Positions 37,746 through 48,600 of a DNA stretch of 64,000 nucleotides are shown here, one piece after another. The notes under the pieces were generated by a model. It did no database searches, was not told the origin of the DNA, and saw only the letters and a program-made list of their open reading frames with translations. Origin of the DNA: Siphonodentalium dalli (Eukaryota > Mollusca > Scaphopoda > Gadilida > Siphonodentaliidae); NCBI GenBank assembly GCA_032622095.1, contig CP136061.1, positions 261,488,077 to 261,552,076 on the forward strand, read 5' to 3'. The translations under genes and the position numbers were made by a program. Position 1 is the stretch's first letter. Every line of letters begins with the position of its first letter.

Positions 37746-38231
37746 ACAGGAGCCAGATGAATACAAATTGTTGTTGCCAAATATTAGCTGAATAGCAAAC
37801 AATTTGAAGCATTTCTGAAGAATGTTTTGTCTGTGTTGAGTTTCCCTGGCATTTGAAGCTCCTCCAATCAGACCACAATCGGCTAATTTAATGAGGCAGC
37901 CCAATAGTAATTAGAAGGATTTAATGTTCTTGTAAATATAGCATTGTTAAAATTGTTTGTGCATTGTATGTCAAATTAGATTAGAAAAACTATTTTCAAT
38001 TTTGGAATGTGGTATCTGGAAGAAAATCTTAACATGTGTGGATTGGAAGTTTACAATATGTGCATTTTTTGTTTCTCAAACCGTCAGTGAGAGTATATTT
38101 CCGAAACAGGATTTGTGGCATCATTATTTGTGAGAATATAAAGTGATAGTAACATGCAAAATACTTATGCACAGGTTCAGTTAAAATTCAGAGACAAACA
38201 GAATAGTTTGACATGATTCTTATATGGATGC

Positions 38232-38397
38232 CATATAATCCGGCCATTTATGTGACCCTCTTCTTTTATACTAAACAGAATATATGCAACAAATGAATGA
38301 ATTTGAGCCAAATAAACTCATGTGCTCAATGAATGATGCAAACAACATGGTAATTATAATGAAAATGAGTTTATGACTTGTGTACATACCCCTTTAA
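38232..38397 (+). mobile_element. Family H element, left end lost
   Basis: From ATAATCCGGCCATTTATGTG to CATACCCCTTTAA, with the GCAACAAATGAATGAATTTG block of the family. Confidence 0.6.
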
Positions 38398-38921
38398 AGG
38401 ATATGAACGTGTGTTGGAGATTAAATTTTTGGAGAACATTTAATTCTCAATTCAGATGTAATACCTTGAAACATGGAATCAAGTTTCTATTATTCACCCA
38501 AATGACAAAGGCAAAGGTAACTTTGATATAGATACATCTCATCTATACCAATGTGCTTTTTTTCAGTTAAATGGAAATCCATTCATGATCCAAAGGATTA
38601 ATATTGAATTCTCTCCCTTCGTTATCCCTCAGCACTTGACATTTTAACTTAGTTACTTCCCTTGATCTCTGAAAGTCGTAGGTAAAAACAAACTAACCCA
38701 GTCAGTCACTATCTGTTGCACTTCACACCTGGATTTGTTTGACACCTGAAATCACCTGTCTCGTTAAGAACACTTATTTTGGTGGAATGCCAACATATTG
38801 AAATACATCCCTCATCTTGTACCCCTAATTTGTTAAATCTTATTTTGATCTCCCTATTGCATGCGTTATTTATGGAATGTTGTTTTAGTATTGTGGGTAT
38901 TTAACTTAATATGGACGCCAC

Positions 38922-39580
38922 ATGTCAAATAGCCTTATAAAAATTCCTACTTTCTTTGCTTATGATCATGTTTCTATAGCTAATACGGGAACTTTAGTCC
39001 CAACAAAATTTTCCTTATTAAATACAAAGTTGAGAATCAGTGCTCATATCTTACATATAGAAACGGGCAGATATACAGTTCCAATAACAAAAGTAGAAAA
39101 AAGAACTTGAGCTTTTTGTGCAAATGAAAAAGAAGATGAATCTCACTTCATGAATAAATGCCCAACATATAATAATATTAGATACAAATTTAATATATTT
39201 CATATCGGTGGGATGAGATATGATCTCAAGTCTCTTCTCAACCATAAATCAAAATATGCAACAAATCAAATTTGCCTATATATAAAGCAGTCCTTAGACA
39301 AACGAAAAATCTAATTTATTATCACCTCAGAAAAACCTCTCTGATACATGTATCAGTGTAACTTTAAAGATTACGTCACTTATATAAATAACTTCTGATA
39401 ACCTCTAACCCACAACGCTAGTATATTTAATCCATATAAATATCCTAAATATCGGTTGTGTTCATTATGTCTATATTTATTTTATTTTTTAATCTTCATT
39501 AATGTAATACATGTACTATTATTGTTTGTTATTGGATAACAGCTATATTGGCTTTCCGAATAAAATATTGAATTGAAAAT
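38922..39580 (+). pseudogene. LINE 3' remnant: C-terminal end of a reverse-transcriptase ORF and 3' UTR
   Basis: One frame reads KLRISAHILHIETGRY and, after a single TGA at 39108-39110, AFCANEKEDESHF and CPTYNNIR, stopping at TAA about 39314. This is the C-terminal Cys/His block typical of LINE ORF2 proteins (family knowledge). The TGA falls where the first Cys of the C-x2-C pair is expected. The segment ends with GAATAAAATATTGAATTGAA, a LINE-like 3' tail. A 5'-truncated, dead copy. Confidence 0.72.
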
Positions 39581-39587
39581 ACTCATT

Positions 39588-39682
39588 GATGAGTTACTGT
39601 ACACATCCATCGGTAAGCCCAGAAGGGGTGATGAGTTACTGTACAGTACATCCATCGGTAAGCCCACTTAGCCCAGAAGGGG
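39588..39682 (+). repeat. Short tandem duplication
   Basis: GATGAGTTACTGTACA followed by CATCCATCGGTAAGCCCA occurs twice. Confidence 0.8.
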
Positions 39683-40075
39683 GCGAATTGTTTTAGACAA
39701 AAACTTGGGACTGGGGTTATCTTCGAGGACTGAAGGCTGCATGTTTATGCACTGTATTACCACCCTTGGACCCCTGCTAAGGTGCAGCTCAGATTCACCC
39801 ACATATAGCTGACATACATCTTGTAGTAACCTTCCTTGATGAGGCGGCTCAGGGTCAGTCGATTTCCTGTTGACTTATTTGGATAGGGCAGTAAGTCTCG
39901 CAGCATGTAGATTATTGTAAGTTTTGACCTTTTCGAATCCTTTTGTAATTCCAATGGAATTTATTTATTGTTGTAATGTCAGTATAATCTCCTGAATGAT
40001 GGCTGCTCCACAGGGTAAATGTTGATTGTATCTATCCCTGAAGCTTGCCACTTAGATCAATTAGAGCGCTCGTTA

Positions 40076-40160
40076 TATTAACCATTCCATGACTAGGGGC
40101 TGCTTTAAAGATCCTGTCGCAATGCATTCTCTTATATAATATGCGAGTCTCCCATAGTTA
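40076..40160 (+). mobile_element. Family D left fragment
   Basis: TTAACCATTCCATGACTAGG followed by the hairpin left arm, broken after GCGAGTCTCCCATAG. Confidence 0.5.
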
Positions 40161-40369
40161 TTGTGGTGGATTAACATTACCCTAATGTTTTTTTCATGGT
40201 TTTCCTGGGTTTTCAAAAAATCTATTGAATTTTTTGTCAAAAATGTTCATAAAAAACACATTTTAATGTCTCAGAATTGGTTGATTTCGTAGTAATGTGT
40301 AATCTTACAGTTTATACAAAGACAATCAAAAGTAGACACAGACAATCTTGCAGATAAAATAAATACATG

Positions 40370-40560
40370 AAAAGCCAGTGCATTCCCTTATATATGAGAG
40401 TCTCCATTAAGGAGCCTTGTACATATAAAAGAATGCACTGGCTTACAGAGTCAAGGTAAATATTGTTAGGCCAATGTATTCTCTTACATATGCGAGGCTC
40501 CCTATGTGACCTCATTCTGCTTAGGCCTCATCTTCTCTGGAAGGTATCTTTATTATCAAA
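40370..40560 (+). mobile_element. Chimeric fragment: family D hairpins joined to family E interior
   Basis: One complete D hairpin (about 40374-40443) and the left arm of a second run through GCGAGGCTCCCTATG and then switch directly into ACCTCATTCTGCTTAGGCCT, an E-family segment. Confidence 0.6.
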
Positions 40561-41701
40561 GAAACTTCTTTTGACCATAATTTCTTTTGGCTTGTAACCC
40601 CAACCAGACATTTACTTTTCTTTTGCATTATTAATAAGGGATCCTATATAAAAGCTAAGGTATTCTATATTAAGCTACAATATTCTATATAAAGCTTAAT
40701 ATATTGCACCTATCTGTGAACAAGCGAGGTCTCAGGAAGTTGTTGATAATAAGGGACCATCATGCGGTGCGGCTCATAGGATCTCATTCATTTACACTTC
40801 ATTGGGTTTAATCTCGAGCACCTGTTAATGGTTTCATAACCTATTGTGGCTGATGACCATCTTAACAATGTAGATACGCCCGTAATGCATCAGGGTGCAA
40901 TCTATTGGCATTGAGGAACAATTAACCGGCAAACATGAACAATGTAACGGCATTGACTTTATCATGGTTCATCAAGTGTAAAACCTAACGCTCCACTTAC
41001 CTACACACTTATAAGTCTGCGGAAACAAGGGTCGTTGTGGAATCTTCTCAACGTCCAACAATGCCACTTAGGATCTCGTGAATAGAATTTACTGCCTGCT
41101 AAACCACGTCGACTCGTATCCGGTTCCGCGTAATTAATGCGTTCTACAAATAATACTTGTCCCTTCCATTAATTGGAAATTTCGGAAAAAATGAGCCTAA
41201 AACATGCGATGTCAGGCCGGATTTTCTTAGAAATTAACAAGTGCATTATGGGAGATAATGAATGAGTCAATACCCACTCAATGGAGGACGAACTTGTCGC
41301 AATTGATTTAAGTCGAGAATTAAACGAGTTAGTTTGTCCACCATGTTCTTATTACCGGCGGTTGATGCTTTCGCGAGTATATAATCAGGTCACTTTGAGG
41401 GATGTTATTAAGGGTTAATCAGTGTGCGTTATTTTGCTGACTTAGCATGAGTTGCTTCTACTGCAGTCGTTCAGAATTCAGTAGTTTCCTCTATCGACTT
41501 CCAGAGTGAAGCCGGCACCAGCCTAGAAGTTTCAAAAGTGGGAGAAGTGGACTGTTTTCAGGAAGAATTATAAGTAATGGCGGCTGAAGTTCGATTTACA
41601 CCCCAACCTTAAGCCAAAACAAAAAACTCTTTTTTCGATAACATTGGGAAAATTTTCCAGACAAGCAGGCAGGAATATATTATTTTTTGCAATTTTTTTT
41701 T
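40561..41701. other. No gene recognised
   Basis: Unique-looking sequence with somewhat more CG than its surroundings; no MITE noticed over about 1.1 kb. Confidence 0.45.
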
Positions 41702-42101
41702 TTAACCCTTTACCCAACAGAAGGTCCCTGTGCCAATGCATTCTCTTATATATGCGAGTCGACCATAGGTCGCCTCGCATATATAAGAGAATGCATTGGC
41801 TTAACACATTAAAAATTATAAAATTGTTAAAGAATGTAAGAAAAAATGGTAAAAAGTGTTAAAAAAAGATTTTTTTTAGGCCAATGCATTCTCTTATATA
41901 TGCGAGGCGACCTATGGTCGACTCGCATATATAAGAGAATGCATTGGCACAGGGCATAACTGTAACTATCACAATGTGGTCAAGGAGACGGTTCCAATGA
42001 TATCCATATTTGTATGGTTCTATTGAGACAGACCGAAGATATTTTAGGCTGTTGAAGCTTTATTTGGCCGGTTTTGGCTGGTTTGTTGGGTAAAGGGTTA
42101 A
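41702..42101 (+). mobile_element. MITE family B, abutting family I
   Basis: TTAA both sides, two hairpins. Its right TTAA (42098-42101) is also the left TTAA of the next element. Confidence 0.86.
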
Positions 42102-42994
42102 ACCTTTCAGCTGTAAGTAATATAATAGTGTAGTCATGGTACCATGGAATATGGTAGATCCATGTGTGTTGATAATAAGCCAAGCATGAAGCATTGGATA
42201 AAAGAATGTTGTCCCTTGAATTCATTCACTCTGTAGTAAGATCTCAACCAATGTTGAGCTTAATTACCTGCTTATTTTTGCTTTTGGGATTGGGAAAAAC
42301 GATTAATATTCACATTGACACTCTAACAGGTAACTATATAGACTTTATTTCTGGGGAAAATTGAAAAAAAAAATTAAGGCAGGTAAGAAAATCAGCCAGG
42401 CAAGGTATCGGAAACAAAGAGGCTTTTTTTTTTGCCTAAGTCCTCTAGATTTGAGTTGAAATAACATGTCAGAAGAGTCAGTCTTTCTAATTCCTCCGCT
42501 TCTATGATCCAATAAGTATTATGCATTATCAAGAAACCATTCATGAAGCCATTATAGCTGTAAGTGAGTAAGAACACCACTATAATCAGTAAATATACTT
42601 TAAATATGGTCACTTCTCCCTGGAACATAAATAGGGAGAAGTGGCACATTTACGGAGAAGATCTGATCCCTGATCCACAGCAATATACCATATAATAGTA
42701 TAAATAAGGCCAAAAAAAAACCTCTTTGTTTCCGATACCCTGCCTGGCTGAGATATTCTTACCTGTTAAGAGTGTCAATGTGAATATTTATCGTTTTTCC
42801 TCCAATCCCAAACACAAAAATAAGTCGGTTAATAAGCTCAAAATTGTAGAGATTTTACTTCAGAGTGAATGAATTCAAGGGACAGTGTTTTTATCCAATG
42901 CTTGGCTCATTTTCAATACACATTGATCTACCATATTCCATTGGACCGTGACTACACTATTACATGTATATCACCTTACGGCTGAAAGGTTTAA
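42098..42994 (+). mobile_element. Long palindromic TTAA element (family I), with a family K insertion
   Basis: TTAAACCTTTCAGC at the left and its complement ending at 42994. The arms of over 200 bases are imperfect inverted repeats, e.g. AATATTCACATTGACACTCT near 42307 against its complement near 42770. The centre (about 42480-42700) is a K-type segment with GGGAGAAGTG. Confidence 0.75.
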
Positions 42995-43421
42995 AAAAAA
43001 TTGTAAAATAAAAAAAAACCCTACCTGCCAAGCTGTCTAGAAAATTGTCCCAATGTTAGCTGAAACAGAATGTTTTTTTTTTTATTTTGGCCTAACTCTT
43101 ATACAGTTACACCAGAATTTGTTATCATTAAGGGCCGACTCTGGTATGGGAATCTGAATAGGTTCAAAATTTGTATCTCATACATCAATGGAAATTTATT
43201 CATAAAAGATATCATCCAATTTTCATGATCACCAAGCATCAAAGACACATAATGTACTTTTTGGTTATGAGTAAAATGAGTTCTTTGTTGACCGATTCAC
43301 AACGGAGGTTAAATTGTCAACCAGAGAAACACTCTTTGGATAGCCATTTGTTCATTTATAAATTATAGGGAAGTTTACATAATTCACAAGCTAGAGGCTT
43401 GATTTAGACGCGAGATCGCTC

Positions 43422-43821
43422 TTAACCCTTTACCCAACAAACCGGCCAAAAACGCCCGAATAAAGCTTCAACAGCCTAAAATATCTTCGGACTGTCTCAA
43501 TAGAACCATACAAATATGGATATCATTGGAACCGGCTCCTTGACCACATTGTGATAGTTACAGTTATGCCCTGTGCCAATGCATTCTCTTATATATGTGA
43601 GTCGACCATAGGTCGCCTCGCATATATAAGAGAATGCATTGGCCTAATAAAAATCTTTTTTTAACACTTTTTACCATTTTTTCTTACATTCTTTAACAAT
43701 TTTATAATTTTTAATGTGTTAAGCCAATGCATTCTCTTATATATGCGAGGCGACCTATGGTCGACTCGCATATATAAGAGAATGCATTGGCACAGGGCCC
43801 TTCTGTTGGGTAAAGGGTTAA
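43422..43821 (-). mobile_element. MITE family B, upstream of plexin
   Basis: TTAA both sides, two hairpins (about 43575 and 43723). It ends about 680 bases before the plexin start codon. Confidence 0.85.
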
Positions 43822-44503
43822 TATAGTACATAAAACCAGGGTCAAGGATTGTACACGCAGATTTATTTCTCTAGGAAAAACTTACGGATAATCACCGATT
43901 CCGCAGTACTAACAGAATTAACTGGCCTTTTGCCTTTGCCTAATATAGTCACTGGCGGTGTGAGCTTTGATAAGAATATATAGGTATTTCTGTTTCAGTT
44001 GGCTTGATAACCACTTCGTTTATACGGCTCATTACAGACCACAAAAGCATTCCATTCATCAATTGTTACATATTTCCGCCTTTCTCTCTTTACAGACTCA
44101 AAGAACTGCTGACCCACTTCCAAGTGCGAACTTTTGTTCCTACCATCTGAGAACAGACTTATCAAGTGTTTGTTTAAAAAACGAGATATTTGCTGGGACC
44201 CGCTGGAATACCAAACCATTATTGTTTCATACATCCTCCAAAAGCCGATCAAGATGTGCGGAGCAAGCAACACCTCGGCTTAACTTCCTCACAGCTTGTC
44301 GGCACATTTCCCATGATGCTTTGTAAAAGGATCTCGGAATATTAGCAGATATACAAACTTTATAAGTGGATGCTGCTGATGAAATATTTGAGAAGCACAC
44401 ATGTCACCAACATGCTAAGCGGACAGATGGACATGTGTGAATCGGCATACTACAGTTATAATTATTTGGGTGTATAGCAAAGAATTTTGGGATTAAATTC
44501 ATC
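43822..44503 (+). promoter_or_regulatory. Unique sequence upstream of plexin exon 1; candidate 5' UTR or promoter
   Basis: This stretch between a family B MITE and the plexin start is free of recognisable repeats and looks less AT-biased than its surroundings. Open frames occur on both strands (43967-44326 and 43995-44273) but show no domain I recognise. By position it could hold the promoter, the 5' UTR, or a 3' acceptor for an upstream non-coding exon. No core promoter motif is convincing. Confidence 0.35.
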
Positions 44504-45649
44504 ATGGAAAGAAATAGGCAGTGCGTGATTTCTCAACAAACTATGACATTTTTTCGAAGTATTTTTATTCTTTGGATGTTTTTGTATTCTGTTTCGGCAA
44601 GTTTTTTGCCAGCTGAAACGATAAGTTTTCATAGCGATCGTCTTCTCAACAACATGGCTATTGATTTGGAGACGAACACAGTTTACGTTGGTGCCATAAA
44701 CAGGATTTTTCAGCTTGATTCCAATCTTAAAACAGAAAAACATGTGGATACAGGTCCAAAAAATGACAGTACCATGTGCTTCACACCTCCACGGCCATGT
44801 ACATTTAACAGAGTTATGACCAACAACACAAATAAAATATTAGTTATCGACAAGTCTCGGTCAAAACTGATAACATGTGGGACGGTGTATCAAGGTGCAT
44901 GTGAAGTGCGTTCGTTATCGTACATCGATAAATTCACAACTTATTACGACAATCCCAAAATCGGAAGTTACACGGTAGCGGCGAATTTACCGAATGCTTC
45001 CACTGTAGCCTTTATCGCACCCGGTCCCGCTCGGAAAGTATTATATGTCGCTACTACATACACAGGATCTGGAGTTTCCGACCGTGGTTTCCGAGATAAT
45101 GTGCCTGCAATCGCGAGTAGAAACCTTCGACGGACTAACAGATTTGCCTTGGATACGGATACAGACGGTTTAGCTCCAATTCAGTCATCGATTAAGTTAA
45201 AGCCCGAAATTCGGTTAAATTATAAAATTAATTACGTAACTGGATTTAGTTCGAACGGATACAGTTATTTTCTGTCAACGCAGGAAGGAATATCGAAACT
45301 CATTCAAATCTGTCAACAAGATGAAGGATATAACTCGTATATAGATATGCCGATTCGATGCATAGCCGGTGCCCATGATTACAACAAATTAGAAGCTGCT
45401 GCAACGATAACACCTGGAAGTACGCTGATGCGATCACTAAATATTGTGTCAACAGAAGAGGTTCTTGTGGGTGTTTTCTCAAAATTTGACAAATTAGATG
45501 ATAAACATCGATCTGCTGTTTGTGTTTATTCCTTGCCTCAGATTCGGTCTGTTCTCCTGAAGAATTCGAGGAAGTGTTACAGTGGTGACGTTTCTGTCAG
45601 TGGTGGAGGATACCTGGATACTGGGCTGGGTACCTGTCAAACTGATGTG
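44504..45649 (+). CDS. PLXNA: Plexin exon 1: signal peptide and most of the sema domain
   Basis: 382 codons, ending in phase 0 at a GTGAGT donor. Two in-frame starts are possible, at 44504 (M1) and 44543 (M14). The hydrophobic run SIFILWMFLYSVSASF begins soon after M14, so M14 gives a more typical signal peptide; M1 is the longest reading. The sema fold starts near residue 38 and shows the characteristic YVGAINRIFQL strand (61-71), Cys92 and Cys99, and the LITCGTVYQGACEVRSL block with Cys125 and Cys133. N-glycosylation sequons are visible at N87 and N107. A single large first coding exon covering most of sema is usual for plexins. The last 22 bases of the exon plus the donor are tandemly duplicated just downstream. 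Confidence 0.95.
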
Positions 45650-48600
45650 GTGAGTAAAATCTTATATAGAGGTGGGTACCTGTCAAACTGATGTCGTGAG
45701 TACAAGCCTGCAAATAGCGTGTCTGTCATTTGCAGAATGAGGTCCCCAGAGGGTGAATTTAGTGACGCTATCCCGCTATGCGGGATAGCATCACTAAATA
45801 CACCCTCTGGAGGCCTCATCTTCTGGGAAGTATCTATAGTATCAAATTAAAAAAAAATTTAGTTACATTTTCCCTTCTGGGAAGTTTCTATATCCCCCTA
45901 ATTTGCAGAAGATAAAATGCATAATCGAGGTGCCCAATGGGTGAACATCACCAACTTCAACTCGGTAAATTCAATCTGATCCTAGGTCTACCATAGAAGT
46001 AGAGGGCCTAAGCAGAATGAGGTCCCCAGAGGGTGAATTTAGTAGTGATGCTAGCCCGCTATGCGGGGTAGCGTCACTAAATTCACCCTCTGGGGACCTC
46101 ATTCTGTAAATGACAGACACACTATTTGCAGGCTTGAGTGAGTAAAATATTATATAGAGGTTATTATTTGGATTAGTTTGAATTATCAGCTGAAATAACT
46201 GGCTGAATATAAACAATATTACTAATCTAAATTTACATTTGAAATAAGATATTGATGAGTTATAATTATTGTGTATGTCATATCAAATCCAGTCATAAGT
46301 CGGGATTTTTTTTACCCTGTGCCAATGCATTCTCTTAAATATGTGAGTCGACCATAGGTCGCCTCGCATATATAAGAGAATGCATTGGCCTAACAATTTT
46401 TTTAAATTTTAATAATTTTTTCTTTTATTCTTTAACAATTTTATAATTTCACCCATACAGAGCCCCAGACAAACATGAGCAGACGACACTCTTCTATATG
46501 CTTCTATATATGTGTGGGGCTCCCTGCAGGGTAATGGATGTTTTTTATTTTATGTCCTAAAAATTGTAAGAAACATTTATTTTTAAAAAATGATAAAAAA
46601 TTGTTAGGCCAATGCATTCTCTTATATATGCGAGGCGACCTATGGTCGACTCGCATATATAAGAGAATGCATTGGCACAGGGTAAAAAAATTATGTGTCC
46701 ATTGTCCAAGTAGGTATTCACAATTTACATTGAAATTACTGGGTAAACACCAGTTTGAAATGGCATGAAACACTACCATTACTTCAAGTCAATTGGGAAT
46801 TTTTTTTATCATTGTGATGGTACCCCCCCCAATGGCTGTTAAGTTGGATGTAAACACTGCACTTCCTTGGTGATGTCATAATTGATATCAGCCGAGTTTG
46901 GTGGGTTATCAGCTGAGTTTAGTGGGTTATCAACCAAGTTTGGAGCGATGTCAGCTGAAGTCGATAATTTCATCTTTTTGAAGTCTTTTTGCTGGATAAC
47001 ATTGAGTGAGGATATATTTATTTCTTCAGCTGATTACTTCATAACAAATTTTCTTGGCTCATAGACATAGTTTTGTAATAAGATCATGCACTATCAGTAG
47101 AATGGGTTGCTTCATACCCAACATTCGTGCAGGCAGTGGTTAAATTGGAAATGGGCAAAGAAAATTTCAGACAAATCTAGTACGGAAGGTCTGTTTTCAG
47201 TACAGACATATGTATCTGTAGCACATTACGTAACAAAGTTACAAGGGGTTTTCAGTACAGACATACATGTATATCTGTAGCACATTACGTAACAAAGTTA
47301 CAAGGGGTTTTCAGTACAGACATACAGGTATATCTGTAGCACATTACGTAACAAAGTTACAAGGGGTTTTCAGTACAGACATACATGTATATCTGTAGCA
47401 CATTACGTAACAAAGTTACAAGGGGTTTTCAGTACAGACATATGTATCTGTAGCACATTACGTAACAAAGTTACAAGGGGTTTTCAGTACAGACATACAT
47501 GTATATCTGTAGCACATTATGTAACAAAGTTACAAGGGGTTTTCAGTACAGACATACATGTATATCTGTAGCACATTATGTAACAAAGTTACAAGGGGTT
47601 TTCAGTACAGACATATGTATCTGTAGCACATTACGTAACAAAGTTACAAGGGGTTTTCAGTACAGACATATGTATCTGTAGCACATTACGTAACAAAGTT
47701 ACAAGGGGTTTTCAGTACAGACATATATCTGTAGCACATTACGTAACAAAGTTACAAGGGGTTTTCATCCAAATTTGCAGCACATCGGGTCATTCTTTTA
47801 CATAAATTATACTTTATAGTGGTGGAATATTATCTGTTTGTTTAGGAAGCTCCAGTCATGGAAGGGTTAAACTGGTACAGTGGCTGAATTAAGCTTGATA
47901 AATGAGATAACCCTTTAATATCTTTAAGAATATGCTGAAATTTGAGTAAATATCAATGAAACTATATTATTTTGTTAAATTTTCAGATGAATCAAGTAAA
48001 AGAACACGATGAGAGATTCTTCCTCTGTAACAACGACAACAGCAGGCGGAGTCACTACCTCATAGTCGGTAACGAGGCGCTCAAGGGCTATCCTGTACGG
48101 GAATACCCGGGTATGCTGCTCAAGTCCATTAACTTGACGGTCATCGACAAACACACCGTGGCATTCTTGGGAACATCTACTGGGATTCTTAGCAAGGTAA
48201 TGTGACATTACAGATAGTTTGTTTCATGCTCAAATGAGAGATCAGTGTTCCTGAGAGATCAGACCCTTCCTTGAAAAGTGCTTAAATTCATTTTCTTCCT
48301 TGAATAGTACTTGATTCACCCATCACCCATTTAATCAAATTGAGTATTTTTGAACAAACGTTTCTCTCAAATCCTTACAAAATTTTATGTGATAATTTTT
48401 TTTTAGCCTTAGTTTCATGGTTTTAGCCTTAGTTTCATGGTTTTAGCCTTTGTTTCATGGTTTTAGCCTTAGTTTCATGGTTTTAGCCTTAGTTTCATGG
48501 AACATATCCTTGCACTAATTCTTTCAATATTATAAGAAAACAATAAATTTTCAAATTGGAAGAATTTCTGTAGGCCATTTTAGGATAGCACCACAATATA

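Noticed and set aside
43967-44326. 119-codon frame upstream of plexin as a separate gene or first exon
   Set aside because: No recognisable domain, an overlapping frame on the other strand, and no donor that would join it in frame to plexin exon 1 with confidence.
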